Shown piece after piece: positions 17,406 through 26,036 of a stretch of 64,000 nt of DNA. Source of the DNA: Salinimicrobium sp963709775 (GTDB taxonomy: Bacteria; Bacteroidota; Bacteroidia; Flavobacteriales; Flavobacteriaceae); assembly GCA_963709775.1 (NCBI GenBank), contig CAVPXS010000003.1, positions 62,001-126,000 of the forward strand, written 5' to 3'. A program made the position numbers and the translations under genes. Below the pieces are notes generated by a model, which was given only the letters and a program-made list of their open reading frames with translations, ran no database searches and was not told the DNA's origin. Position 1 is the first letter of the stretch. Each line of letters opens with the position of its first letter.

Positions 17406-20333
17406 TCAGCGTTCTATAGCTTCGTAAATAAGTTCCTGAATATTTGACCTAATGCTCTCCCTCGTTAGTTCATTGTTTCCTGCAGAAGGATGAATACGGT
17501 TCGCTAAAAATACGTAAACTATTTCTTCATCGGGGTCAGCCCAGGTAAAAGTTCCGGTAAATCCACTATGACCAAAGCTGGTCATGGAAACACATCCACA
17601 GGTAGGACCGGCATCACTTAACTGGGGTTTATCAAATCCTACCCCCCGCCGCACGTCATCTTCACAGTAATAGCAGGTATTAAATTTGTCAACCGTCTCC
17701 TGGTCAAAATATATTTTGCCTCCATATTGCCCACCATTCAAATACATTTGCATGATCTTGGCCACGTCATTGGCAGTGGAGTACAAACCGGCCTGCCCAC
17801 CAATTCCTCCAAGAAGAGCAGCTCCTTCATCATGGACATACCCCTGCAGGAGCTGGTTTCTCCAGTTTCGGTCATTCTCTGTAGGAACAATTCTTTCTTT
17901 TGGAAACTTCTTAAGAGGTAAATAGGTGGTGTTATGGGCACCTAAAGATTTATAAAAATGGTCCTGGGTAAGATACTCCAGGGAAGTCCCGTAAATATCC
18001 TCCAGATAAAATTTGAGCAGATAGAAAGGAAGATCACTGTATTTGTAGGTCTTTCTTCTTTCAAGTTCGCTATCCCTAATGATCTTTAGCACCGTGTCCC
18101 TAATGTCATTCCTAACGTACATTTTTTCGGCTATCTGTACATTGTAACCTCTGTCCTGTTGAGAACGAATGTATTTTACATCTGGTCGCTTGGTATCCTT
18201 ATCAATGGTCATCCTGTGGAAAGGAATCCAGCTCTTGAATCGGGCGTAGTGCGAGAGCATTTCCAGGATGGTGACCTTCTCTTTATTGCTTCCGCGGAAG
18301 GATGGTAACATCTCCCCCAAAGTCGTCTCAAGATCGATCTCATCCTTATCTACCAGCTCCATTAAAAGCGGAAGGGTAGCAAGGATCTTGGTGAGGGAAG
18401 CAAGATCATAAACATCTGAAGCCTTTACCGGTATTTCCTTCTCATAGGTATGGTAGCCCGCATTTCGTTCGTAGATAACCTTTCCCTTACGTGCCACCAG
18501 CACCTGTAATCCAGGAGTCATTTTTTTATCTATCGCCTTTTCAATGAGGTCATCAATTTTGTTGAGATTGTAAGAATTCATTCCCACCTGTTCAGGCAAA
18601 CCATAGGACAGGCGTTCGAGATTTCGGGTTCTGTAACCGGTGCCCACAGGAAAATTATTCCCGGCACTTACAGGAAGCTTCCCTTTGGCTTCCAGAGCTC
18701 CAAAAATGATCTGTGCGGCCTTTTGCTGCCCAAGAATGGTATTTTGATAAGCTACCTGTATGGCCTCAAAATTGGCAGTGGTTTCCAGGTCAAGTAAGGC
18801 ATAGGGACTGGTGAAAATATTAAGAATGACCTTATTTTTCCTTGCGATTTCATAGAGCCAGGTCTGCTCTTTTTGATTCAATTTGAAACCACTCCAGGGA
18901 GAAGCAGAAGATTGATGATATCCAATGATCACCTGGTTGTAAGAATCGAGTTTGTCTAAAAGCACGTTCAGATTTTCTGCTGAAACCGAATCTACCTGTG
19001 CATAGCGATTTAATTGCTCAAAAAAGGCATTTCCGGAGTCTTCTCCAAAATGCACGTAGGCGATCTTACTGGTCTCCAAATCCTGTATGGGTAAGGTAGA
19101 CCGGTCATTTTTGATCACGGTCATCGCATTTTCGTAGAGTTTATGAGCAAGTACCTCATTACGAATGCTATTAAGATCTTCGATGACATATACAGGGTCT
19201 ACAGGTTCATACTTATCAAGACCTACTTTGTATTTAGCGTAAAGAATTTTCCTGACGGAATGCTTCAGCCGGGCTTCAGTAATTAAGCCTTTATTATAGG
19301 CTTCTATGATCAATTCCGAAGCTTTGGGAACATCTTCAGAAAAGAGTAAAATATCATTCCCTGCCAAAAATGCCGCCAGGTCTATTTCTCCCGGCTCGTC
19401 AAAGTTGGCCACGCCCTTCATATTAAGAGCATCAGTAATTATAAGTCCGTTAAAGTTCAATTCTTCCTTTAAGATACCTGTGACAATTTCATGAGAAAGG
19501 CTGGAAGGAAATTCTGAACGTTCTTCGAGGCTGGGAACATTTAAATGTGCTACCATGACACTGCTTAGGCCTTCTGCTATTAACTCCCTGTAGGGAAAAA
19601 GTTCCTCTCTAAAGATCCTGTCACGGGAAAAATCCACAACGGGCAGGGTTTTATGGGAATCCCTCTCGGTATCCCCATGTCCCGGAAAATGTTTAGCGCT
19701 TCCAAGGACGCCTTCCCTTTGCATCCCTTTTATAAAGGCAATGGACTTACTGGTAACATTGGTTTTGTTTTCGCCAAAGGAACGATTGCCAATAATAGGG
19801 TTTTCAGGATTTGTATTGATGTCGACAACCGGGGCAAAATTCATGTGCACCCCCAGCCTTTTTGAATGTTGGGCTATACTGGCACCCACCTCTGTAATTA
19901 AATTTTCATCCTGAATAGCGCCCAGTGTCATATTCCAGGGATAAGCATAGGTAGAATCGAGACGCATCGCAAGGCCCCACTCTGCATCCATACCAATAAG
20001 CAATGGGATTTTGGAAAGCTCCTGCAATTCGTTCTGGATCTTCACCTGCCTTTTAGGACCTCCTTTGGAAAAGATCACCCCGCCAACATAATGCTGCTCC
20101 ACCAATTCCTTGGCTTTTTCAATTTTGGAAGGAGGATCTGACGAGAAAACATCAATCATAAAAAGCTGCCCAACTTTCTCCTTCAGGGACATAGCATCAT
20201 AGATGCTGTCTACCCATTGCCTTTGTTGCTCTACATCTTCAGCAATTAGAGGGCTGGTTTGGGAAAATGAAATTTGGGTAATAAAGAACGAGGCCAAAAA
20301 AAGGCCTAAAAAGGGGCTGCTTTTAATTTTCAT
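17406..20333 (-). CDS. GH3 beta-N-acetylhexosaminidase fused to a class C beta-lactamase-like serine hydrolase
   Basis: A 975-residue exported fusion: signal peptide (residues 1-25, ending in ISFSQ), a GH3 domain of NagZ type to about residue 400, a linker/C-terminal GH3 region, then a beta-lactamase/transpeptidase-like domain from about 590 to 960. NagZ landmarks are KHFPGHGDTERDSHKTLP (catalytic His/Asp dyad loop) and LIITDALNMKGV (nucleophile Asp). The serine hydrolase has DLASLTKIL (Ser-x-x-Lys), YSD in the Tyr motif and GHSGFTG in place of Lys-Thr-Gly. This architecture is common in Bacteroidota and suggests muropeptide or cell-wall recycling in the periplasm. Its ATG overlaps the stop of the upstream 161-residue gene (UAAUG), and bshA follows after three bases. 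Confidence 0.9.
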   Translation of the reverse strand: MKIKSSPFLGLFLASFFITQISFSQTSPLIAEDVEQQRQWVDSIYDAMSLKEKVGQLFMIDVFSSDPPSKIEKAKELVEQHYVGGVIFSKGGPKRQVKIQNELQELSKIPLLIGMDAEWGLAMRLDSTYAYPWNMTLGAIQDENLITEVGASIAQHSKRLGVHMNFAPVVDINTNPENPIIGNRSFGENKTNVTSKSIAFIKGMQREGVLGSAKHFPGHGDTERDSHKTLPVVDFSRDRIFREELFPYRELIAEGLSSVMVAHLNVPSLEERSEFPSSLSHEIVTGILKEELNFNGLIITDALNMKGVANFDEPGEIDLAAFLAGNDILLFSEDVPKASELIIEAYNKGLITEARLKHSVRKILYAKYKVGLDKYEPVDPVYVIEDLNSIRNEVLAHKLYENAMTVIKNDRSTLPIQDLETSKIAYVHFGEDSGNAFFEQLNRYAQVDSVSAENLNVLLDKLDSYNQVIIGYHQSSASPWSGFKLNQKEQTWLYEIARKNKVILNIFTSPYALLDLETTANFEAIQVAYQNTILGQQKAAQIIFGALEAKGKLPVSAGNNFPVGTGYRTRNLERLSYGLPEQVGMNSYNLNKIDDLIEKAIDKKMTPGLQVLVARKGKVIYERNAGYHTYEKEIPVKASDVYDLASLTKILATLPLLMELVDKDEIDLETTLGEMLPSFRGSNKEKVTILEMLSHYARFKSWIPFHRMTIDKDTKRPDVKYIRSQQDRGYNVQIAEKMYVRNDIRDTVLKIIRDSELERRKTYKYSDLPFYLLKFYLEDIYGTSLEYLTQDHFYKSLGAHNTTYLPLKKFPKERIVPTENDRNWRNQLLQGYVHDEGAALLGGIGGQAGLYSTANDVAKIMQMYLNGGQYGGKIYFDQETVDKFNTCYYCEDDVRRGVGFDKPQLSDAGPTCGCVSMTSFGHSGFTGTFTWADPDEEIVYVFLANRIHPSAGNNELTRESIRSNIQELIYEAIER

Positions 20334-20818
20334 TAGTTTAGAAAACGCTTGTGCCAGCTTTCAGATGCAGGTACTTCCCAATCTGAAAGATATTCAGCTT
20401 TATTGTTCACGAGGTTATTAAACACAATAGTCTTGGGCGAAACGGCTTTTTCTTTGGCCATCTTCCTGAAGTCTGTAAGCGTCTTATAAGCCACAAACTC
20501 CCCTTGCTTATAGGAGACATTCATCTTGTCAAGAAGATCGACATTATAATCTTTCTCAAGCTGCTGAATAAAGCGTACAGATTCATCTATGGAACATCCT
20601 GTGGCCGCATTCATTTTCTGGTCGAGTGCAAGAATAATGAATCGCCTGTAGCGCATTTCATAAGAAGCCTGAAGATTGGCGCCGTGGGCAGTCCACTGCT
20701 CAATAAAAGCCTGAAGTTTTTCTTTAATTTCGGTCTGCTCTTCCTCTGTAAAAGAGCGGTTTGCCTGAAAGACCCATACGCGGGAACTCTCTGGTAAAGT
20801 TTCAAATGGGACAAACAT
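20333..20818 (-). CDS. conserved hypothetical protein (often mislabelled 'ABC transporter ATPase')
   Basis: A 161-residue soluble protein starting MFVPFETLPESSRVWVFQAN. Databases commonly label such flavobacterial proteins 'ABC transporter ATPase', but no Walker A, ABC signature or Walker B motif is present, so that name is not supported. A conserved-looking centre (YRRFIILALDQKMNAATGCS) and a Lys-rich tail are visible. I chose the ATG at 20818; the open frame runs 41 codons further up with no typical start. Its TAA overlaps the ATG of the GH3 fusion by one base, so it heads the three-gene unit with that gene and bshA. Function unknown. Confidence 0.7.
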   Translation of the reverse strand: MFVPFETLPESSRVWVFQANRSFTEEEQTEIKEKLQAFIEQWTAHGANLQASYEMRYRRFIILALDQKMNAATGCSIDESVRFIQQLEKDYNVDLLDKMNVSYKQGEFVAYKTLTDFRKMAKEKAVSPKTIVFNNLVNNKAEYLSDWEVPASESWHKRFLN

Positions 20819-20985
20819 TTTCTGGATATAATTTAGTGATACAAAAATAAGAGATTTGAAGGCGGGATTCCAATTTGAGAAGGTTAAAGTTGTGTGATTT
20901 CCGCTTGTCAACCAACATTTGTTATTCCGGGGTAAAAGCATTTCACAAGCTGATAAAAATCATGATTTCCTGAAGTTTCCTCCTC

Positions 20986-20993
20986 TAAATTTG
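20986..20993 (+). promoter_or_regulatory. candidate -7 element abutting a start codon
   Basis: TAAATTTG matches the Bacteroidota TAnnTTTG box exactly and ends four bases before the ATG at 20998. If used, transcription would begin at or inside the start codon, giving a leaderless mRNA. No clear -33 element is seen. Confidence 0.4.
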
Positions 20994-20997
20994 TTCT

Positions 20998-21522
20998 ATG
21001 GACACAAAGGAGAAGGAACTTTTTAAAAAGGCAAGGAAACTTGGCTACCGTTCAAAAAAAGAACAGCTCCCCGAGCTGGCATCATGGCTGCGCGAGGAAA
21101 AGCAAATTCATGTGGAGGTGGGAAGCATTTGGGATGAACTAAACAATTATGTAGAATCATACTGCTACACTGTTACAGCACCAATTTGTGTTTATTACAA
21201 TGAACCAATTCACGCAGCAGGAGGAAACTCTTACTTAGAAATGCAGCAACAGGGCCTTTCCGATGCCTTATTGCTATTATCCAGATACGACAAACAGAAG
21301 CATTTAAAAGCCACAGACGATGAAGTGGTCATTGCCTACTTAAAAGGCTATGGGGATAAAAACAAAATCCTTCCCCGCCCCGAATACCAAACAAATATTG
21401 AGAAATATGCTTATCTCCAGGGTAAACAGGGAGATTATATTGAAGAAGGACTCACCGAAGATGATATCCTCATCCTGGTGAGGAATAAAAAACCAGAAGA
21501 AGAGACTTTAAAACTGAAATAG
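20998..21522 (+). CDS. hypothetical protein, 174 residues
   Basis: I do not recognise this protein. It is soluble and charged, with a basic N terminus (KELFKKARKLGYRSKKEQL) and no signal peptide or membrane helix. A central segment, NEPIHAAGGNSYLEMQQQGL, is followed by acidic and lysine-rich stretches, ending with a KPEEETLKLK tail. No cysteine or histidine cluster suggests an obvious catalytic site. It stands alone between a divergent gene set and a convergent terminator, with a -7-like box immediately before the ATG. The next in-frame Met is 82 codons in, so the start at 20998 is the best choice unless translation begins at a non-ATG codon. Confidence 0.6.
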   Translation: MDTKEKELFKKARKLGYRSKKEQLPELASWLREEKQIHVEVGSIWDELNNYVESYCYTVTAPICVYYNEPIHAAGGNSYLEMQQQGLSDALLLLSRYDKQKHLKATDDEVVIAYLKGYGDKNKILPRPEYQTNIEKYAYLQGKQGDYIEEGLTEDDILILVRNKKPEEETLKLK

Positions 21523-21531
21523 AAAATATAT

Positions 21532-21578
21532 AAAAAAGGGAGGGTCCAAAAATGACATTTTTGGACCCTCCCTTTTTT
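21532..21578. terminator. strong bidirectional terminator between convergent genes
   Basis: A near-perfect inverted repeat: AAAAAAGGGAGGGTCC on the left arm and GGACCCTCCCTTTTTT on the right, with the tip AAAAATGACATTTTT. The A run and T run make it functional in both directions, as expected between convergent genes (stops at 21522 and 21595). The tip palindrome recurs in the terminator at 29155-29189. Confidence 0.93.
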
Positions 21579-21594
21579 ATATTTAGTTCCTGCA

Positions 21595-22386
21595 CTAAAG
21601 GTCTTCTGCAGTTGCGATCATCTCTGCAATATCCATTACTGCAATATTGTCTTCCCTGTTCTTGGACTTAACCCCATCTGTCATCATCGTATTACAGAAA
21701 GGACATCCGGCAGCAATTACCTCCGGCTTAACTTCTATAGCCTGCTCTGTACGCGCTACATTGACATCTTCTTTCCCAGGTTCGGGTTCCTTAAACATCT
21801 GGGCACCCCCGGCACCACAACACATGGCGTCTTTTTTACACCTTTTCATCTCCACTAATTCAACTTCAAGTTTTCTTAGTAGATCACGGGGTGCTTCATA
21901 AATTCCATTTCCCCGACCTAAATAACAGGGGTCATGGAAAGTGATCCTTTTGCCCTTGAATTTTCCGCCTTCTACTGTTAGCTTGCCTTCTTCAAGCAAA
22001 GATTTAAGGAAAGTAGTGTGATGCATCACTTCATAATTCCCTCCAAGACCGGGATATTCGTTCTTGATTATATTGAAACAGTGAGGACAGGTGGTTACGA
22101 TCTTCTTGATCTCATACCCGTTTAAAACCTCAATATTTCCGGCAGCCTGCATTTGGTAAAGAAATTCATTTCCGGCGCGTTTTGCAGGATCCCCGGTACA
22201 GCTTTCTTCTGTTCCAAGCACAGCAAAATCTACATTCGCCCTGTTGAGCAGCCTTACAAAAGCTTTAGTGATTTTCTTTGCCCTATCGTCAAAACTTCCG
22301 GAGCAACCTACCCAAAAAAGGACTTCCGGTTTCTTTCCTTCGGCCATATATTCTGCCATGGTAGGCACTTTAATATTTTCTGCCAT
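21595..22386 (-). CDS. CCG-domain Fe-S protein (HdrB/LutA-like)
   Basis: A 263-residue protein with two cysteine-rich CCG-type domains: first set around FWVGCSGSFDD and TCPHCFNIIKNEYPG, second set around HDPCYLGRGNGIYEAPR and KDAMCCGAGGAQMF, with a further AAGCPFCNTMM. This is the pattern of the HdrB subunit of heterodisulfide-reductase-like complexes and of LutA/GlpC relatives. No membrane helix. It follows the membrane Fe-S protein by 40 bases on the same strand, and the pair probably forms one complex that moves electrons to or from the quinone pool. Flavobacteria keep this pair beside MlaD and amidase genes, but the physiological donor is not known. Confidence 0.88.
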   Translation of the reverse strand: MAENIKVPTMAEYMAEGKKPEVLFWVGCSGSFDDRAKKITKAFVRLLNRANVDFAVLGTEESCTGDPAKRAGNEFLYQMQAAGNIEVLNGYEIKKIVTTCPHCFNIIKNEYPGLGGNYEVMHHTTFLKSLLEEGKLTVEGGKFKGKRITFHDPCYLGRGNGIYEAPRDLLRKLEVELVEMKRCKKDAMCCGAGGAQMFKEPEPGKEDVNVARTEQAIEVKPEVIAAGCPFCNTMMTDGVKSKNREDNIAVMDIAEMIATAEDL

Positions 22387-22426
22387 TGTATTTTTTATTG
22401 CAGCCTCAAAAAGGCCAATTTTGTAA

Positions 22427-23776
22427 TTAATTTTCGTTTGCCCAATTTAAGCGATCCATTTGGTTGTAAGGCCATGGTGCTCCATTGTTCTCGATGTTAC
22501 CCATCGCATTATTTAAATCTGCCGGTCCGGCGCTTTGTTCCATCATTAGGTACCTTCTCATCTCCACAATTATGGAAAGTGGATCAATTCCCACAGGACA
22601 TGCCTCTATACACATTTGACAGGTCGTACATGCCCAAATTTCCTCCCTTAAGATGTAATCATCGAGAAGTTGTTTACCATCATCTTCAAATTTTCCATTC
22701 TTGTTGATGTTCTCTCCCACTTCTTCCAAACGATCCCTGGTGTCCATCATGATCTTTCTTGGAGAAAGCAATTTCCCGGTGTTGTTCGCGGGACATTGAT
22801 CTGTACATCGTCCACATTCGGTACAGGTGTAAGCATTTAGCAGCTGCACTCTGTTTAGATCAAAAACATCTGAGGCTCCAAATTTTTCGGGCTCCCCTTC
22901 TGCTTCCCCTTCAGGCTCTGCGGGCGCAGCAAATGGGTCGGCATCCGGATCCATCATTAGCTGCACTTCTTGAGTCACAGCTTCAATATTATCAAATTCT
23001 GCTTTTGGTTTAATCTTGGAATAGTAAACATTTGGAAAAGCCAGAAGTATATGAAGATGCTTTGAATAGTACAGGTAATTCAAAAAGAAAAGAATCCCTA
23101 AAATATGTAACCACCAGGCTGTTCTTTCAATAATTATAAGTGTGGAGTTAGCAAAACCATCCAGGAGAGGCAGTAAAAAACTACTCACGGGAAAAGCACC
23201 GGCGATCTCTCCACTAGCCATGGCATAGTGAGGAGCAAGGTTAAGCTGTAATTGATAATCGGCAGCATTCATGATTAGAAAGAGCGACATGAGCACCATC
23301 TCGAAGTACAGGATGTAATTGGCATCATTCTTCGGCCACTCGGTAAGCTCTCTGGCCCTGAATCTCTGAATGGTCAAAATATTACGTCTTATCCAGAAAA
23401 TAATCACTCCTACAAGAACCAGTAAAGCCAGAATTTCAAAAGCACCTATTAGAAAACTATAGAAAGAACCGGCAAAGGCAAAAATTCTGTGAGTACCAAA
23501 GATCCCGTCAATTATAATTTCCAGGACTTCTATGTTGATGATAATAAAACCGAGATAAACAATGACGTGAATAATACCCGATACAGGCCTGCGCACCATC
23601 TTGTACTGCCCAAGGGCTATTTTAGCCATTTTACCCCATCTTTCTCCGGGATTGTCGGTTCGGTCGGCTTCCCGACCCAGTTTAATATTCCGGATCATCC
23701 TCCGGATGTTGCGAATAAAAATACCTAACCCAATTGCGATGGCAAGGATAAAGGCGATTTGTGCAATAATCTGCAT
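22427..23776 (-). CDS. membrane 4Fe-4S dicluster protein (HdrC/HdrE-like)
   Basis: A 449-residue protein. The first ~250 residues contain about five transmembrane helices (residues ~3-22, 70-90, 100-125, 150-175, 215-235), resembling a NarI/HdrE cytochrome b-like unit. The soluble part has two classical 4Fe-4S motifs: CTECGRCTDQCP near residue 315 and CTTCQMCIEACPVG near residue 380. An acidic linker (PAEPEGEAEGEPEKFG) separates the halves. It is probably the membrane anchor and electron conduit for the CCG protein encoded next. It begins 10 bases after the mlaD-like stop, so amidase, MlaD and both Fe-S genes may share a transcript. Confidence 0.88.
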   Translation of the reverse strand: MQIIAQIAFILAIAIGLGIFIRNIRRMIRNIKLGREADRTDNPGERWGKMAKIALGQYKMVRRPVSGIIHVIVYLGFIIINIEVLEIIIDGIFGTHRIFAFAGSFYSFLIGAFEILALLVLVGVIIFWIRRNILTIQRFRARELTEWPKNDANYILYFEMVLMSLFLIMNAADYQLQLNLAPHYAMASGEIAGAFPVSSFLLPLLDGFANSTLIIIERTAWWLHILGILFFLNYLYYSKHLHILLAFPNVYYSKIKPKAEFDNIEAVTQEVQLMMDPDADPFAAPAEPEGEAEGEPEKFGASDVFDLNRVQLLNAYTCTECGRCTDQCPANNTGKLLSPRKIMMDTRDRLEEVGENINKNGKFEDDGKQLLDDYILREEIWACTTCQMCIEACPVGIDPLSIIVEMRRYLMMEQSAGPADLNNAMGNIENNGAPWPYNQMDRLNWANEN

Positions 23777-23786
23777 GGTTGGTTGG

Positions 23787-24737
23787 TTATTTTAATGAAT
23801 CTCGAGGGGGCGAATAAGGACCCGGGTTTTTTCCAAAGATAGAAAAATGTACGTAACGTTTTGGATTCAATTTCACATCCTGTATCAATGCATCCAATTG
23901 GTTGGTTGCTCTTTCAAGATTATTAAAGACCGAAGGATCATTAAGTAGCTTGGCTGCAGTTCCCTCTCCCGAATTAAGTTTTTCGGTTACATTTTCAAAA
24001 TTAGCCACTGCCGTTTCCAGATCCTCTGTTACCTTCCTTACATCAAATTGAGAAAGAGTATCTGAAAAATTACTGAAGTTTTCGGCCATTTCATCAAGGT
24101 TGGTGAAAGTGCGGTTTAGCTTTGGAGAATTTTCAGATAAAACACCTTCTACCGTGTTTGCCGAATTATTTAGTGAAGCAATAGTTGCGTTAAGATTAGC
24201 AATACTATTTTTTAAATTTTGACGGGTAGTAGGATTCATTACCTCGTTAAAGGAATTTATAAGGGAATCTGTACTTACAATAACTTTCTCAACTTTTTCC
24301 TGAAGAGGTGTCAACCTTTCATTTACCAGTTCCAGTAGCCCCTCTTCTATCGCACCAGGCAATGTGTCACCAGATTTGGCCATTTGCCCTTCTTCATACT
24401 TTGGTATAATTGCAAGAGATTTTCCTCCAATAAGTCCACCCCCATATATTTGGGCGACACTATTTTCAGAAAAAGGAAAAGAATTATCAACAAGAAAAGT
24501 CACCACCAGTTTACCTGAATGATCTAAAAAACCAATCTTAGTCACATTTCCCACCTTGAGCCCATTGATGGTCACGGGAGATGAAGGCGAAAGCCCCTCT
24601 ACATCATTATAAACGGCATAAAAGGTCCTACTGGAGTCAAACCAGTTTTTCCCTTTTAAAAAGCTATATCCAAAAATGAACAGAAGAATGGCAACTATGG
24701 CCAAAAGAGCAGTTTTAACCTCCTTAGTATATTTCAC
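23787..24737 (-). CDS. MlaD/MCE family lipid-transport protein
   Basis: A 316-residue periplasmic protein anchored by an N-terminal helix (residues ~9-27, LLAIVAILLFIFGYSFL). A single MCE domain follows (FYAVYNDVEGLSPSSPVTIN to about residue 120), then a long helical tail with many Asn/Leu heptads (NSIANLNATIASLNNSANTV), expected to form the hexameric tunnel seen in MlaD/PqiB-type proteins. It likely shuttles phospholipids between the membranes together with an MlaE/MlaF pair not present here. It lies 56 bases after the amidase gene and just before the Fe-S pair on the same strand. Confidence 0.9.
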   Translation of the reverse strand: MKYTKEVKTALLAIVAILLFIFGYSFLKGKNWFDSSRTFYAVYNDVEGLSPSSPVTINGLKVGNVTKIGFLDHSGKLVVTFLVDNSFPFSENSVAQIYGGGLIGGKSLAIIPKYEEGQMAKSGDTLPGAIEEGLLELVNERLTPLQEKVEKVIVSTDSLINSFNEVMNPTTRQNLKNSIANLNATIASLNNSANTVEGVLSENSPKLNRTFTNLDEMAENFSNFSDTLSQFDVRKVTEDLETAVANFENVTEKLNSGEGTAAKLLNDPSVFNNLERATNQLDALIQDVKLNPKRYVHFSIFGKNPGPYSPPRDSLK

Positions 24738-24792
24738 AAAAGTCGTCCTATTTGATTAGGGACAAATATAAAATTTATATAGTAAAGAAGGC

Positions 24793-25911
24793 CTATTCCA
24801 TTTTTGTTTTTAACGCCTCATTAACGCTGATCTTCTCATTTCCACGGAATGCGACTATGTAACTGTCGGGGTAACCGGTACGTTTTGCCTTATCATGCAA
24901 ATCCTGTATCTGGGAATAACTGGAAGATGCGCCATAATAATATTTGAAGAGTTTGCCTTCCTTATTTCTTGAAACCTGGTCCAATCCTTTAAAATTTCTT
25001 GAATTTGGATCCAGTTTTTTACCTGATGCCGCCAGCTGTACCTTAAAGGTTATTCCATCATATACATCAAGAGGTCTATCTTGAGATTCCTGTGTGAGCT
25101 CGATAGGAGGATTAGCTTCTATGTTGTCCAGAATAGAAAGATTCATGGAATTTTTGTAATCCTTTACGGCACGAATAATAGATTCAGAAATTGCAGCCTG
25201 ACCGGCGGCACTGTTAAGAAAAGCACCTTCGGACCTATTGCTTAAAAATCCTGCTTCTATAAGTACACTGGGCATATATGTCTCCCTCAATACCAGGAAC
25301 CCCGCCTGTTTTACTCCGCGGTTAACCCGTTTATTTATATTCGTAAAATTCTTCTGAATAAAATCTGCAAGTAAAATACTTTGATCCAGATATTCTTCCT
25401 GCATTAGAGTAAGCCCTATATACGATTCAGGAGAATTAGGATTAAAGCCATCATAGGTCATTTCATAATCTTCCTCAAGAAAGATTACCTGGTTCTCACG
25501 CATTGCCACCTCCAGGTTGTCCTGGTTACGGTGAAGCCCAAGTACAAAGGTCTCGGTACCCTGGGCCTGGGATTTATGACCATTCATGTGAATTGAAACA
25601 AAAAGATCTGCTTCGGCCTTATTTGCGATCTGTGCTCTTCCTGCCAGAGTTACAAAAACATCCGACTTACGGGTGTAGATCACCTTAATATCCGGAATCT
25701 TTTCAAGTTCGGCACCAACTTTAAGGGCGATATTTAAAGCAATTCCTTTTTCTTTATAACCGTTCCAGGTGTTTCCCGGATCCTGACCTCCATGCCCCGC
25801 ATCTAACACGACTACAAAGGGATCGCGCGGCGGATCTCCTGCTACAGAAGCAGCCATTAAAGGATTAATAGCAGTAAAAAATATTAAAATTGCAAGAAAA
25901 TTCGTTTTCAT
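24793..25911 (-). CDS. N-acetylmuramoyl-L-alanine amidase with C-terminal SPOR-like domain
   Basis: Cleaves the amide bond between MurNAc and the stem peptide in the periplasm. After a signal peptide (MKTNFLAILIFFTAINPLMA) comes an Amidase_3 domain: VVVLDAGHGGQDPG with the first zinc ligand His, VFVSIHMNGHKSQ with the second, and the glutamate in VLIEAGFLSNRSEG. The last ~80 residues (FKVQLAASGKKLDPNSRNF onward, ending near GYPDSYIVAF) look like a SPOR peptidoglycan-binding domain. I chose the ATG at 25911, which places the signal peptide correctly; the open frame extends 66 codons upstream over the promoter region. It is divergent from lptD with a ~125-base shared regulatory gap. Confidence 0.9.
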   Translation of the reverse strand: MKTNFLAILIFFTAINPLMAASVAGDPPRDPFVVVLDAGHGGQDPGNTWNGYKEKGIALNIALKVGAELEKIPDIKVIYTRKSDVFVTLAGRAQIANKAEADLFVSIHMNGHKSQAQGTETFVLGLHRNQDNLEVAMRENQVIFLEEDYEMTYDGFNPNSPESYIGLTLMQEEYLDQSILLADFIQKNFTNINKRVNRGVKQAGFLVLRETYMPSVLIEAGFLSNRSEGAFLNSAAGQAAISESIIRAVKDYKNSMNLSILDNIEANPPIELTQESQDRPLDVYDGITFKVQLAASGKKLDPNSRNFKGLDQVSRNKEGKLFKYYYGASSSYSQIQDLHDKAKRTGYPDSYIVAFRGNEKISVNEALKTKME

Positions 25912-25981
25912 ATTGAAATAACGGTTCATTGGGGTACTTATTATTTTTAGTGAACTCAAAAGGTACCTTAAAAAATATATG

Positions 25982-25989
25982 TAATTTTG
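25982..25989 (+). promoter_or_regulatory. candidate -7 element for lptD
   Basis: TAATTTTG matches the TAnnTTTG consensus and lies 48 bases before the lptD start in the divergent intergenic gap. No good -33 box is visible at the expected distance. Confidence 0.4.
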
Positions 25990-26036
25990 AGACTTCAAAA
26001 AACGAGCCACACCATACAAAAATAGCATAACTACCA

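Noticed and set aside
20333..20818. ABC transporter ATPase
   Set aside because: No Walker A, Walker B or signature motif in 161 residues; the common label is not supported.
21532..21578. Riboswitch or small RNA
   Set aside because: A simple perfect hairpin with A and T runs between convergent stops; a bidirectional terminator explains it fully.
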